From: Jeotgalibacillus sp. S-D1
Lineage (GTDB): Bacteria > Bacillota > Bacilli > Bacillales > Jeotgalibacillaceae
NCBI RefSeq assembly: GCF_004358665.1
Contig: NZ_SMZR01000004.1
Coordinates: 247,802 to 311,801, forward strand
DNA: 64,000 nt
Reading direction: 5' to 3'
Shown here: in pieces, positions 16,261-25,166 of the stretch
Layout: each line of letters opens with the position of its first letter
How positions within the stretch are numbered: the stretch's first letter is position 1
Made by a program: the position numbers and the translations under genes
The notes under the pieces: generated by a model
Told to the model about the DNA's origin: nothing
Databases searched by the model: none
The model's input: only the letters and a program-made list of their open reading frames with translations

Positions 16261-17265
16261 ATGCTCCAATATATTATGAGACGGCTTTTGCAATTGATTC
16301 CTGTCCTTCTGGGAATGACCTTTATTGTCTTTTTAATTATCAGGGCAATCCCGGGCGATCCCGCGGTGGTTATACTTGGCCAGCAGGCAACTGAAGAAGC
16401 CGTTGCAGCATTAAGAGAATCTCTGGGCCTGAACAATCCCTGGTATATTCAATACTTTGAGTATTTAAAGAACTTATTCACAGGTGATTTAGGGCAGTCG
16501 ATTCGTACACGGACAGCAGTAAATGAAGAAATCTGGCCTTATCTGGCAGCTACTTTTGAACTGTCTATCTTTGCCATTGTTATTGCGGTTGTGATAGGAG
16601 TAAATGCAGGCATTATTTCTGCATGGTTTCAAAACTCATGGTTCGATTACACAGCGATGGTGTTAGCGCTTATTGGCGTTTCCATGCCTATTTTTTGGCT
16701 GGGGCTGATGATGCAATACCAGTTTTCCCTGCAATGGGACTGGCTCCCGACTACGGGCAGAGAGAATGTTCGCGATCCTGTAAATGCCATTACGAATTTA
16801 TACGTACTTGATACGATCATTCAGGGGCGATTTGATCAGACTGTGGATGTTCTTCGCCATTTGGTGATGCCCGGCCTTGCACTGGCCACGATTCCAATGG
16901 CCATTATTGCCCGTATGACCCGTTCGAGTATGCTTGAGGTAATGAAATCGGATTACATCCGCACAGCTCGTGCAAAGGGCGAGAAGATGTTTTGGGTTGT
17001 TTATAAGCATTCCCTGAAAAATGCGGTGATTCCGGTTCTTACTGTTATTGGTCTTCAGACAGGCTTGCTGCTTGGCGGCGCTATTTTAACAGAAACGATA
17101 TTTGGGCTTCCGGGGATAGGAAGATATATTTATGAAGCAATTTCTTCACGGGATTATCCGGTAATTCAGTCAGGAATTTTAGTTGTAGCCTTTATATTTG
17201 TCATGATTAATTTAATTGTCGACATATTGTATTCCATTGTTGATCCAAGAATCCGATACAGCTAG
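16261..17265 (+). CDS. dppB: Dipeptide ABC transporter permease, DppB type
   Basis: A membrane channel subunit of 334 residues with about six transmembrane helices. It shows the typical N-terminus (MRRLLQLIPVLLGMTFIVF), the RAIPGDPA loop, and the permease EAA loop (DYIRTARAKGEKMFWVVYKHSLKNA). ATG 16261 is preferred over GTG 16252 because AGGGG lies eight bases upstream and it gives the standard family N-terminus. It pairs with DppC. Confidence 0.93.
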   Translation: MLQYIMRRLLQLIPVLLGMTFIVFLIIRAIPGDPAVVILGQQATEEAVAALRESLGLNNPWYIQYFEYLKNLFTGDLGQSIRTRTAVNEEIWPYLAATFELSIFAIVIAVVIGVNAGIISAWFQNSWFDYTAMVLALIGVSMPIFWLGLMMQYQFSLQWDWLPTTGRENVRDPVNAITNLYVLDTIIQGRFDQTVDVLRHLVMPGLALATIPMAIIARMTRSSMLEVMKSDYIRTARAKGEKMFWVVYKHSLKNAVIPVLTVIGLQTGLLLGGAILTETIFGLPGIGRYIYEAISSRDYPVIQSGILVVAFIFVMINLIVDILYSIVDPRIRYS

Positions 17266-17291
17266 TTTCGCAGTGAGAGAGGAATGAAGAT

Positions 17292-18182
17292 ATGGCAGAG
17301 CCAGCAAAACAGTTAGAGCCGGTCCAGCATCAAGATGAGACGCTCCCTCCGTGGAAAGAAGCATGGAGGAATTTTAAGAAAAATAAAATTGCCATTGTTG
17401 GATTAAGCATCGTAACGTTTTTTATTATTGTCGCTATTTTCGCACCCTGGATTGCGCCGGAAGGAATTAATGACCAGAAGCTTTCTGAGCGGCTGCAGGC
17501 GCCATCATCAGAGTACTGGTTTGGCACTGATGATTTTGGCAGGGACATTTTCTCCCGTGTCGTTCATGGCGCGAGAATTTCTTTATGGGTAGGTTTTCTG
17601 GCGGTGGTCGGATCTGCCGTGGTGGGAAGTACGCTTGGTATTATTGCCGGGTATTATGGACGCTGGGTTGATACGATTATTTCAAGATTGTTTGATATTA
17701 TGCTTGCGTTTCCGAGCATTCTTCTGGCAATTGCAGTCGTGTCGATTTTGGGACCGTCACTGCGCAATGCATTAATCGCCATTGCCATTATTAACGTGCC
17801 GAACTTTGGACGTCTTATTCGATCAAAGGTGTTAAGTGTAAAAGAAGAGGAATACATTATGGCCGCACGTGCGATTGGAATGAGTGATTTTCGTATCCTC
17901 TTTTCCCATGTTCTTCCCAACTCCATGACGCCGATTATTGTGCAAGGTTCCTTAGCCATTGCCACTGCTATTATTGAAGCAGCTGCACTTGGATTTTTGG
18001 GACTTGGAGCACAGGCGCCGCAGCCGGAGTGGGGTGCCATGCTGTCGGCTTCCCGTTCATTCTTAATACAGGCACCGTGGACTATGTTTTTCCCGGGGCT
18101 TGCCATCATGCTTGTTGTGTTAGGCTTTAATTTGATGGGGGACGGCCTGCGTGACGCACTCGATCCTAAAATGAAAACATAA
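17292..18182 (+). CDS. dppC: Dipeptide ABC transporter permease, DppC type
   Basis: A 296-residue channel subunit. A cytoplasmic N-terminal tail of about 35 residues leads to the first helix (KIAIVGLSIVTFFIIVAIF). The FGTDDFGRDIFSR motif, typical of DppC/OppC, precedes the core helices. The EAA loop is EYIMAARAIGMSDFRILFSHVLPNS (residues about 195-219). It is the last gene of the operon and ends at a bidirectional terminator shared with mscL. Confidence 0.94.
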   Translation: MAEPAKQLEPVQHQDETLPPWKEAWRNFKKNKIAIVGLSIVTFFIIVAIFAPWIAPEGINDQKLSERLQAPSSEYWFGTDDFGRDIFSRVVHGARISLWVGFLAVVGSAVVGSTLGIIAGYYGRWVDTIISRLFDIMLAFPSILLAIAVVSILGPSLRNALIAIAIINVPNFGRLIRSKVLSVKEEEYIMAARAIGMSDFRILFSHVLPNSMTPIIVQGSLAIATAIIEAAALGFLGLGAQAPQPEWGAMLSASRSFLIQAPWTMFFPGLAIMLVVLGFNLMGDGLRDALDPKMKT

Positions 18183-18223
18183 AAAAAACCCACCGCTGGT
18201 TCAGAGCCACGGTGGATTTTTTT
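18182..18223. terminator. Bidirectional terminator between dppC and mscL
   Basis: CCACCG (18190-18195) pairs with CGGTGG (18210-18215), with an A run before and a T run after. The right arm lies inside the mscL coding region. Confidence 0.88.
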
Positions 18224-18605
18224 GTGATGATTCATCTTCTTTTTTTAGCAAATCGCGTATCTCCTGCAATAGCTCGATTTGGGGGTCTGTAATCGCAACG
18301 GTTTCTTGTTCCTCTTCTTTACGTTTGAATCGGTTAATCAGTTTAATAAAGAGGAAAATGGCAAAAGCAATAATAATAAAATCAATAATAGCCTGAATAA
18401 ACACACCATACGAAATTACAGCATCACCGGCAGTAAAAGCTAATTTTTCAAAGCTGATGCCTCCAAGCATAGCGCCAATAAGCGGCATAATAATATTTTC
18501 CACCAGTGCAGTGACGATCTTTCCAAATGCTGCGCCCATGACCACGGCAATCGCCAGATCCAGCACATTACCACGCATGGCAAATGCTTTAAATTCTTTA
18601 ATCAT
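18201..18605 (-). CDS. mscL: Large-conductance mechanosensitive channel MscL
   Basis: A 134-residue homopentameric channel that opens under membrane tension to release osmolytes during hypo-osmotic shock. The N-terminal amphipathic helix ([21 protein letters not shown]) and the pore-lining TM1 with its GxxxG-like packing ([21 protein letters not shown]) are typical, as are TM2 (about 68-92) and the cytoplasmic helix LLQEIRDLL. The last residues (NPPWL) are encoded by one arm of the terminator hairpin. The start follows AGGAGG. Confidence 0.96.
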   Translation of the reverse strand: MIKEFKAFAMRGNVLDLAIAVVMGAAFGKIVTALVENIIMPLIGAMLGGISFEKLAFTAGDAVISYGVFIQAIIDFIIIAFAIFLFIKLINRFKRKEEEQETVAITDPQIELLQEIRDLLKKEDESSQKNPPWL

Positions 18606-18644
18606 CGTCTTACCTCCTAAAAATACAGATTATACTGTTTTCCA

Positions 18645-18674
18645 TAAAAAAACGCCTGACTGTTAATCAGACGT
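18645..18674 (-). terminator. Terminator of the alpha/beta hydrolase gene
   Basis: On the minus strand, CGTCTGA pairs with TCAGGCG (one G-U) followed by seven T residues. The hairpin includes the stop codon of the hydrolase gene. Confidence 0.8.
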
Positions 18675-19467
18675 ATTGCAGTTTCTTACTGGCAGACTCA
18701 ACTTCTTTAATATAAGCAATCGTCTTATCGTTGTATACTTGAGGCTGGTCTATATTGCAGACATGGCCCGCTTTTTCAATGGTAATCAGGCCAAGCGAAG
18801 GATCGCGCCGTACGAGCTCTTCAACAGGAGCGCGGAATAAATAATCCTCTTCCCCCATGACGAACATTGTCGGAAGTCCGTTTGTTTCAATCTGCAGGCG
18901 GTCAAGATAAGGATTGATTACTTTAGTCAGCGAAAACCAGCGGATAAATTCCTTTTGGCACATTTTCTTAGCCGAGTTTACAAAGGCAAGACGGGATTCT
19001 TCATGTGAGCGGTTGGGCATAATAATCCAGGCAAAAAGCTTATATAAAAGCATATAAGGAATAAAATGCTTGGTTGTCCGTCCGAACCACAGCAGAAATT
19101 TAGTGCGTATATCTAATTTAATAACAGCTCCGCTTAGCACTAAAGAGCTGACATATTGAGGATAATGATTTGAAATAGTTTGTACGACAATGGTTCCCAG
19201 AGAGATTCCTACAAAATGAGTTTTTTCTATAGATAGGTGATTAAGCACTTCAATGACTTCACTCGACACTTCTTTGAAGGTGTCCCCTTTTTTCCAGCGG
19301 CCTCTTGCTGATTGTCCATGGCCGCGCAAATCCATAACGAGAACATTAAAATGCTGACGAAATTCTTTTATCTGTCTAAACCAAATACTAGAACTTCCGC
19401 CTGCACCGTGGATAAAGGTAACCCAAGGTAAATCATCATTTAATCGATATGAGCGATAATGTAACAA
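18667..19467 (-). CDS. Alpha/beta-fold hydrolase
   Basis: A 266-residue cytoplasmic hydrolase of unknown substrate. The oxyanion-hole motif HGAGGSSSIW is at residues 20-29, MDLRGHGQS follows, the nucleophile elbow is GISLG (Ser near residue 94), an acid lies in the MGEEDYLF loop (Asp near 211), and His is in EKAGHVCN (near 236). This is a complete catalytic triad. Esterase, lipase or C-C hydrolase activity are all possible. The start appears to be TTG with AAAGGGG nine bases upstream. Confidence 0.85.
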   Translation of the reverse strand: MLHYRSYRLNDDLPWVTFIHGAGGSSSIWFRQIKEFRQHFNVLVMDLRGHGQSARGRWKKGDTFKEVSSEVIEVLNHLSIEKTHFVGISLGTIVVQTISNHYPQYVSSLVLSGAVIKLDIRTKFLLWFGRTTKHFIPYMLLYKLFAWIIMPNRSHEESRLAFVNSAKKMCQKEFIRWFSLTKVINPYLDRLQIETNGLPTMFVMGEEDYLFRAPVEELVRRDPSLGLITIEKAGHVCNIDQPQVYNDKTIAYIKEVESASKKLQYV

Positions 19468-19581
19468 TTCTATTAACCCCTTTAATAGATTCTGTACTTA
19501 TCTAACCACGAATGGCAGTAAGAATTCAAGAAGGAATGGGATTAAATCTGTTGGGTTATGTCGAAAAAACGACAGTACTGC

Positions 19582-19923
19582 TTAATTACCGCTGGACATG
19601 TCAAAATAAAAATGTGCATGCAGACTGCATCCAGGGTTAAATGGGGAAGAGCAGTCCGGGCAAAAAGAGCTGCAGGACAGATAGTGCTGAATGGTGAGTT
19701 CCGTGCCGCAATTGCCGCACAAAACAGCTTTTTCATTGAACTGGCTGTGAGGCCATACCGCGTGATTTCCACAGCCTTTTTCATCATGACAGCTTTTACA
19801 GGGATAATATTGCCCGCAGCAGTAAAACTTAATCGCAATAATATCTTTTTCGGAATGGTAATGGATACAGCGTGTATTGTGATCCAGAACGTTTCCAAAT
19901 ACATTGATACCATGAGTAACCAT
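19582..19923 (-). CDS. CHY-type zinc-finger protein
   Basis: This 113-residue protein is almost entirely a CHY zinc-finger domain: His/Cys clusters in TRCIHYHSEKDIIAIKF, YCCGQYYPCKSCHDE, CGNHAVWP, LCGNCG and FCPDCSSPFNPGCSLH. The set of Cys and His residues should bind several zinc ions. In bacteria such stand-alone domains occur widely in Bacilli, but the function is not known to me. ATG 19923 with TAGGA upstream is preferred over TTG 19944. Confidence 0.85.
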   Translation of the reverse strand: MVTHGINVFGNVLDHNTRCIHYHSEKDIIAIKFYCCGQYYPCKSCHDEKGCGNHAVWPHSQFNEKAVLCGNCGTELTIQHYLSCSSFCPDCSSPFNPGCSLHAHFYFDMSSGN

Positions 19924-20066
19924 AAAATTCCTACTTTCGTTCAATCATTTATCTCCATTATAACAAATGAAAAAATGTCGAATGCATTGAATTAGTTGCC
20001 TTTGCGACAATCCAAAAAAGAGATGGTATGATAACGTTACCAATGAATTAGTAAGAGGTGAGTGGT

Positions 20067-21857
20067 GTGCTGGTTTTAGCCATGATTGAACGGCTCGGGA
20101 TAATCGTAACCGTAGCATTTATCTTGACCCGCCTGCCTTTTTTCAGGCGGTTATTTGATCCTCATTCCTCTATCAACACTGGCCAGCGCTTGCTGCTAGT
20201 TGTCATATTTGGATGCTTTGGGATTATTGGCACGTATACTGGCATTATTATAAATCCAATAGAAGATTCCACGGACCGGTGGACAAGAGTGCTGAATGAC
20301 GATGAGGCAATTGCAAACTCCCGTGTGCTGGGCGTAGTAGTCGCTGGTCTTCTGGGCGGCTGGAGAATTGGCGTCGGAGCAGGCATTATTGCCGGTGTCC
20401 ATCGTTTTTTTCTTGGCGGTTTCACAGGCCTGGCCTGCGGGGCGGCAACAATTGTGGCAGGCGTTTTTGCAGGAATCGTATCGTCCAAACAAACAAAAAG
20501 CCGAATTGTGACGCCTCAGGCAGCACTTATCGTGGGAGGTATTGCAGAAGCTATGCAGATGCTCATCATTCTGGGGGTGGCAAGGCCATTTGATCGGGCT
20601 TTGGCGCTTGTTCAGGACATCGGCATTCCGATGATTGTGGCAAATGCGATCGGCACCGCTATTTTTGTCCTGATCATCCGGAGCGTCATTCAGGAGGAAG
20701 AACGAATGGGGGCAGTCCAGTCTCAAAAAGCCCTGCGCATCGCTAATCTGACGCTCATTCATATGAGAAAAGGACTGACGCCTGTGTCAGCAGCAGAGGT
20801 ATGCTCCATTTTATTTAAAGAAGTTCCTTCTCTCGCGGTTGCAATGACCGACCGGCACCGGATTTTATGCCATATTGGCAACGGCCATGATCATCACAGC
20901 AGCGGGCATGAAATCCGCACGGAAGCCACCAGGCAGGTTATCGAAACAGGGATAGGAGTTACGGTAAGCAGAGACGAGATTCAGTGCAATGATCCAAATT
21001 GTCCTCTGCAGGCGGCTGTCATTGCCCCTTTGAAGCAGCAGGATAAAACGATCGGTACATTAAAAGTTTATTTTTCAACGGAACGAATGATTTCACCTAT
21101 CATGCTTGAGCTTATCCAGGGTCTGTCCACACTGTTGAGCCATCAGCTGGAAATAGCGGAAGGGGAAAAGCATCGGGCGTTAGCGCAGGAATCAGAAATT
21201 AAAGCGCTGCAAGCCCAGGTGAGCCCTCATTTTTTATTTAATGCAATGAATACAATTGTGTCATTAATACGGACGGATCCTGACCGGGCAAGAAAGCTTC
21301 TGCTTTCCCTTTCTTCATTTTTCCGTCAGAATCTGGCTGGCACTACGAAACATTATTCTACATTGCTCGAGGAAGTGGAGCATGTAAAAGCTTACCTTGC
21401 TATAGAAGAAGCACGTTTTTACGACCGTTTGGATGTGTCTTATTTTCTTGAGGAGGAGGCATTAAGAGCACGAGTGCCATCAATGACATTGCAGCCAATT
21501 GTGGAAAATGCAATTAAGCATGGCTTAAAAACAATGGATTCGAATGCACAGCTGATGATTAGAGTAACGCATGAAGCTGACAGGGCAATGGTTCAAATTG
21601 AAGACAACGGTTTAGGAATAGAAGAGGAACGCTTAAACAGCCTGCTGGCAGAGCCCGTATCCTCAGAGGGCGGAACGGGGATCGGTTTGTACAATGTGAA
21701 TGCAAGGTTAATGAAAATGATCGGAGAAGATTCAGGTCTGGCTATCCAGTCGGACACAGGCAAAGGGACCAGTATTTCGTTTTCCATTTCATTAAATGAA
21801 AAAAAATCACAGCTGGAAAGGGGGATTGGAGATGGAACTGCGCACCATTATTATTGA
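20067..21857 (+). CDS. lytS: LytS-family sensor histidine kinase
   Basis: A 596-residue membrane sensor. An N-terminal 5TM-LYT sensor domain (about 1-170) is followed by a GAF-like segment (about 230-350), a His-kinase domain with phospho-acceptor His388 in QVSPHFLFNAMNTI, and an HATPase with IVENAIKHG and DNGLGI. LytS/BtsS-type sensors respond to pyruvate or membrane state in studied bacteria. GTG 20067, eight bases after AAGAGG, gives the normal family N-terminus. It overlaps lytT by 26 bases and precedes a CstA-type carrier, its probable target. Confidence 0.9.
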   Translation: MLVLAMIERLGIIVTVAFILTRLPFFRRLFDPHSSINTGQRLLLVVIFGCFGIIGTYTGIIINPIEDSTDRWTRVLNDDEAIANSRVLGVVVAGLLGGWRIGVGAGIIAGVHRFFLGGFTGLACGAATIVAGVFAGIVSSKQTKSRIVTPQAALIVGGIAEAMQMLIILGVARPFDRALALVQDIGIPMIVANAIGTAIFVLIIRSVIQEEERMGAVQSQKALRIANLTLIHMRKGLTPVSAAEVCSILFKEVPSLAVAMTDRHRILCHIGNGHDHHSSGHEIRTEATRQVIETGIGVTVSRDEIQCNDPNCPLQAAVIAPLKQQDKTIGTLKVYFSTERMISPIMLELIQGLSTLLSHQLEIAEGEKHRALAQESEIKALQAQVSPHFLFNAMNTIVSLIRTDPDRARKLLLSLSSFFRQNLAGTTKHYSTLLEEVEHVKAYLAIEEARFYDRLDVSYFLEEEALRARVPSMTLQPIVENAIKHGLKTMDSNAQLMIRVTHEADRAMVQIEDNGLGIEEERLNSLLAEPVSSEGGTGIGLYNVNARLMKMIGEDSGLAIQSDTGKGTSISFSISLNEKKSQLERGIGDGTAHHYY

Positions 21858-22554
21858 TGATGAACCTTTCAGCCGGCAGGAGTTGCAGCATCTTTTGGAG
21901 GAGCATCCCGAACTGAAGGTAATTGGAGAAGCTAATTCTGCAGAAAAAGGACTAGAATTGATTTTAAGAGAAGAGCCGGATGTTGTATTTCTTGATATTG
22001 AAATGACAGGGATGAATGGCATTGAATTAGCTGAAACACTTCATAAGATTAAAAAGCCGCCCGCAGTTATCTTTGCTACCGCTTACCCTGATTATGCCGT
22101 AAAAGCGTTTCGCTTAGATGCGGTGGATTATTTATTAAAACCATTTGATGAAGAGCAGCTTGCTCAAACGGTGAAACGCCTGCTGCAAAAGGGGCATACA
22201 GCTAAAAAACCATCCGGTCCCGGATTAGGGAAGCTTGCCGTCCAAACCGAAGACCGCATTTTATATCTTGACCCCAAAAATGTTCTTTATATATACAGAG
22301 AAGGAAGAGACACCTATATTGTGGCAGAGCAAGGTACTTATTCATCCAAAGCAGCTTTAAAGGATTTGGAATCCAAACTGAAAGACTACTCATTTTTCAG
22401 AGTACACAAGGGCTATCTGGTGAATATTGAAAAGGTTGAAGAATTAGTAACCTGGAGCGCAAGTGTCTTTCAATTAAAACTAAAAAACAGTAAGGACCAT
22501 GTTCCGGTCAGCAGAAATTATATAAAAGAATTAAGAGAATCGTTAGAACTGTAG
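21832..22554 (+). CDS. lytT: LytTR-family response regulator
   Basis: A 240-residue response regulator. The receiver domain has IIIDDEP at the N-terminus, phospho-acceptor Asp55 (VVFLDIEM), and the conserved Lys in LLKPFD. The LytTR DNA-binding domain covers about residues 135-240 (ILYLDPKNVLYIYREGRDTY, FRVHKGYLVNI, PVSRNYIKELRESL). The start is ATG 21832, preceded by GGGGATTGGAG, inside the lytS 3' end. It probably activates the downstream cstA gene and possibly others. Confidence 0.92.
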   Translation: MELRTIIIDDEPFSRQELQHLLEEHPELKVIGEANSAEKGLELILREEPDVVFLDIEMTGMNGIELAETLHKIKKPPAVIFATAYPDYAVKAFRLDAVDYLLKPFDEEQLAQTVKRLLQKGHTAKKPSGPGLGKLAVQTEDRILYLDPKNVLYIYREGRDTYIVAEQGTYSSKAALKDLESKLKDYSFFRVHKGYLVNIEKVEELVTWSASVFQLKLKNSKDHVPVSRNYIKELRESLEL

Positions 22555-22558
22555 TACA

Positions 22559-22590
22559 GGCTGCACGTGAACCGCGCGTGCAGTTTTTTT
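22559..22590 (+). terminator. Terminator after lytT
   Basis: CTGCACG / CGTGCAG stem followed by seven T residues. It separates the two-component operon from cstA, so cstA needs its own promoter. Confidence 0.88.
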
Positions 22591-22711
22591 GTGTGATCAA
22601 ACGCTATAAATACCGGTTTGAAACATTTCAATCAATAAATTCGACATGTTAATACAAATTATGCTCCTGTTGCTCACGAATGTGTCAAAAGCGTGAAAGA
22701 AAGCGATAAAA

Positions 22712-22725
22712 TGAAAGCGTATACA
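22712..22725 (+). promoter_or_regulatory. Probable cre (CcpA) site upstream of cstA
   Basis: TGAAAGCGTATACA matches the catabolite-response element consensus at 13 of 14 positions and lies 31 bases before the ATG. This suggests glucose repression of the carrier. Confidence 0.6.
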
Positions 22726-22755
22726 AAACATATAAAACTATGAGGGGGAAAATAA

Positions 22756-24213
22756 ATGGTTACCTTTCTCGTCGCAATCGCTATATTAATCGTAGGATAT
22801 TTTACGTATGGGAAATTTGTTGAGAAAGTATTTGGAGTGAAAAACGAACGGATGACTCCAGCCTATGCCAACGCAGATGGCGTGGATTATGTGCCGATGG
22901 ATACAAAAAGAAACTCGATGATACAACTTTTAAACATAGCAGGGGTTGGCCCGATTTTTGGACCGATCATGGGGGCGCTTTACGGACCTGTAGCTTTTTT
23001 ATGGATTGTCTTCGGCTGCATCTTTGCAGGAGCTGTTCATGATTATTTAACAGGAATGATTTCAATCAGAAACCGTGGAGCGCATCTTCCTGAGCTTGCC
23101 GGAAAGTTTCTTGGAAAAGCTTTTAAGCATGTTGTAAATGCCTTCTCAATTCTGTTGCTGCTGCTTGTTGGTACTGTTTTTGTAACCGCACCGGCTGCAT
23201 TAATTGCCGATCTGACACCTGCCTGGATATCAATGGGCGTGATTATTACTCTTATTTTTATTTATTACATTGCGGCAACCCTGCTACCGGTGGATAAAAT
23301 TATCGGACGTTTATATCCGATCTTTGGTGCATTGCTTGTCGTTAGTGCGATTGGAGTTGGAGGGGCGCTTGTTGTTCAAGGCCATCCTATTCCTGAAATC
23401 ACACTTCAGAATATGCACCCAGGCGGACTGGCTATATTCCCGTTATTATTTTTAACTATTTCATGCGGGGCGCTTTCAGGTTTCCATGCCACGCAGTCAC
23501 CGATTATCTCGAGAACGACTCAAAATGAAAGCCAGGGCCGCAAAATCTTTTACGGCATGATGATTCTTGAAGGTATTATCGCGATGATTTGGGCTGCTGC
23601 AGGAATGGCGCTATTCAGCGGTCAAGGATTAAATGAAATTCTTGCTGCTGGAGGGCCGGCTGCAATTGTCCGTGAAGTTTCGATTACAACACTTGGTGCG
23701 ATTGGAGGAACGCTTGCCATCATTGGTGTAATTGTACTGCCTATTACGTCAGGTGATACTGCATTCAGAAGTGCGCGTATGATTATTGCCGACTACATTA
23801 AAGTAGGTCAAAAGAAAATAATGAGCCGCTTATGGATTGCACTTCCACTGTTTGTTATCTCGATTGCACTTACTCAAATTGACTTTAACATTCTATGGCG
23901 CTACTTCTCCTGGGCCAATCAATCAACCGCTATGATTGCTCTCTGGGTCGGCGCTATGTATCTCGCACTTCAGCGCAAGAATTACTGGATTGCAGCGGTG
24001 CCGGCAGTATTTATCACAATGGCTACCTTCACGTATATTCTGAATGCTGAAATCGGATTCAGATTGCCGATCGAAGCAGCCTATATTGGCGCTTCAATCA
24101 TTACAGTTGCAGCAGTAATCGCATTCTTTATGACAGTTCGATCACGATTGGCTGCAAGCGATTCAGGCATCACTCCGATCATTGTAGATGAGGACTTAAA
24201 CAAAACCGCATAA
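22756..24213 (+). CDS. cstA: CstA-family carbon-starvation/pyruvate carrier
   Basis: A 485-residue polytopic membrane protein of the CstA/BtsT family, shorter than E. coli CstA (about 700). The hallmark N-terminal segments are present: YANADGVDYVPMD, NIAGVGPIFGPIMGALYGP and AVHDYLTGMISIRNRG. The core includes SGFHATQSPIISRTTQNE and the TSGDTAFRSARMIIADY loop. Studied relatives import pyruvate or peptides under carbon starvation, and BtsT is controlled by a LytS/LytTR pair, like the arrangement here. ATG follows GAGGGGG. A cre site suggests carbon-source control. Confidence 0.9.
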   Translation: MVTFLVAIAILIVGYFTYGKFVEKVFGVKNERMTPAYANADGVDYVPMDTKRNSMIQLLNIAGVGPIFGPIMGALYGPVAFLWIVFGCIFAGAVHDYLTGMISIRNRGAHLPELAGKFLGKAFKHVVNAFSILLLLLVGTVFVTAPAALIADLTPAWISMGVIITLIFIYYIAATLLPVDKIIGRLYPIFGALLVVSAIGVGGALVVQGHPIPEITLQNMHPGGLAIFPLLFLTISCGALSGFHATQSPIISRTTQNESQGRKIFYGMMILEGIIAMIWAAAGMALFSGQGLNEILAAGGPAAIVREVSITTLGAIGGTLAIIGVIVLPITSGDTAFRSARMIIADYIKVGQKKIMSRLWIALPLFVISIALTQIDFNILWRYFSWANQSTAMIALWVGAMYLALQRKNYWIAAVPAVFITMATFTYILNAEIGFRLPIEAAYIGASIITVAAVIAFFMTVRSRLAASDSGITPIIVDEDLNKTA

Positions 24214-24222
24214 TTTTTACTG

Positions 24223-24248
24223 AAAACCGCCATTAAGGCGGTTTTTTT
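24223..24248 (+). terminator. Terminator of cstA
   Basis: AAACCGCC-attaa-GGCGGTTTTTTT hairpin. Confidence 0.93.
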
Positions 24249-24276
24249 GTGTTCACTTATTTTGGATGGGGGAGAG

Positions 24277-24381
24277 ATGTAGAAGCTTTGAATTGACATG
24301 TAGAACTTTTGACGTGAGATGTAGAAGTTCTTATTTAAAATGTAGAACTTCCGTCATGAAGCGTAGAAGTTTTCCAATCTT
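24277..24381. repeat. Five tandem 21-bp repeats
   Basis: Units begin at 24277, 24298, 24319, 24340 and 24361, all exactly 21 bp apart. The first half is conserved (ATGTAGAA(G/C)(T/C)T) and the last eight to ten bases are free to vary. The last unit starts GCGTAG. The array lies in the 361-bp gap between cstA and the methyltransferase gene, where nothing else is evident besides AT-rich sequence. Confidence 0.75.
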
Positions 24382-24574
24382 CCAAAACGAAGACACTCAA
24401 ACCCTCCCCGCCCGTAATTAGTAACTTACCTTTCTTCACAAAATTGAAGGTTTTTCACCTCTTAATAAAGGAAATAGTACTCTATGGAAATGATTAGAAT
24501 TTTTCCATTTCAAAAGCATCGTAAAAATTGTTTTATTTCTGAATGTTCTATATATTTAAAGGGAGTAAAGGAAG

Positions 24575-25147
24575 GTGAGGGCAGGCTTAATGACGGGTGT
24601 GGAATGGATATTTGTCATCTTGAGTATGGTTTGGATAAGTGAATTTATCTTTTTTCGAAATCGCGGGGTGGGAGAAGAAGATCCGCATGAAAAGCGCACG
24701 TTTTTATTGATTCTTCTCGCTTTGCTGGGAACCATCGCCTTATCGGTTTCACTCCAGGAGATGAAGCAGCTGGAAGCTTCAGCATATCTGATTCAGGTGC
24801 CCGGTGCGGTGCTGTTTGGAGCAGGCGTTTTTCTCCGCTTATGGGGAATTATTCATTTGAAGAATCAGTTCACCCGGAATGTGACTGTTCGGGATGGGGA
24901 TGAAATTGTCAGCACGGGACCTTACCGCCGTTTAAGGCATCCATTATACACTGGGCTTCTCATGATTTCCCTTGGGATGTCACTGTTTTTTATGAGTATA
25001 GTTGGTGCTGTGTTTGGGGCATTGATCGTTAGCTGGACCCTGATGAAGCGGATTCGTTATGAAGAAGATTTGCTGATTGAGAAATTCGGTTTAGATTACA
25101 AGCAATGGATGAGCAAAAGAGCTCGTTTATTTCCATTTATATATTAA
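24575..25147 (+). CDS. Membrane methyltransferase, isoprenylcysteine carboxyl-methyltransferase family
   Basis: A 190-residue integral membrane protein with about five helices. The C-terminal half carries the ICMT/PEMT signature: TVRDGDEIVSTGPYRRLRHP (SAM-site His and Arg), YTGLL, and RYEEDLLIEKFGLDYKQW (conserved Glu and Tyr). The family transfers methyl from SAM to carboxyl groups of lipids. It lies 19 bases before a CrtP-type carotenoid oxygenase and is surely co-transcribed with it, so methyl-esterification of a carotenoid carboxylate is a reasonable inference. The start may be GTG 24575 (GGGAG nine bases upstream) or ATG 24590. Confidence 0.82.
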   Translation: MRAGLMTGVEWIFVILSMVWISEFIFFRNRGVGEEDPHEKRTFLLILLALLGTIALSVSLQEMKQLEASAYLIQVPGAVLFGAGVFLRLWGIIHLKNQFTRNVTVRDGDEIVSTGPYRRLRHPLYTGLLMISLGMSLFFMSIVGAVFGALIVSWTLMKRIRYEEDLLIEKFGLDYKQWMSKRARLFPFIY

Positions 25148-25166
25148 CTAGATTGGGAGTGGGAAA

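Noticed and set aside
22600..22700. LytTR binding repeats before cstA
   Set aside because: CCGGTTTGA near 22613 resembles half of a LytTR site, but I could not find a convincing second half at the usual spacing.
24277..24381. Possible CRISPR array
   Set aside because: Units are contiguous 21-mers with a partly variable half; there are no separate repeats and spacers and no cas genes nearby.
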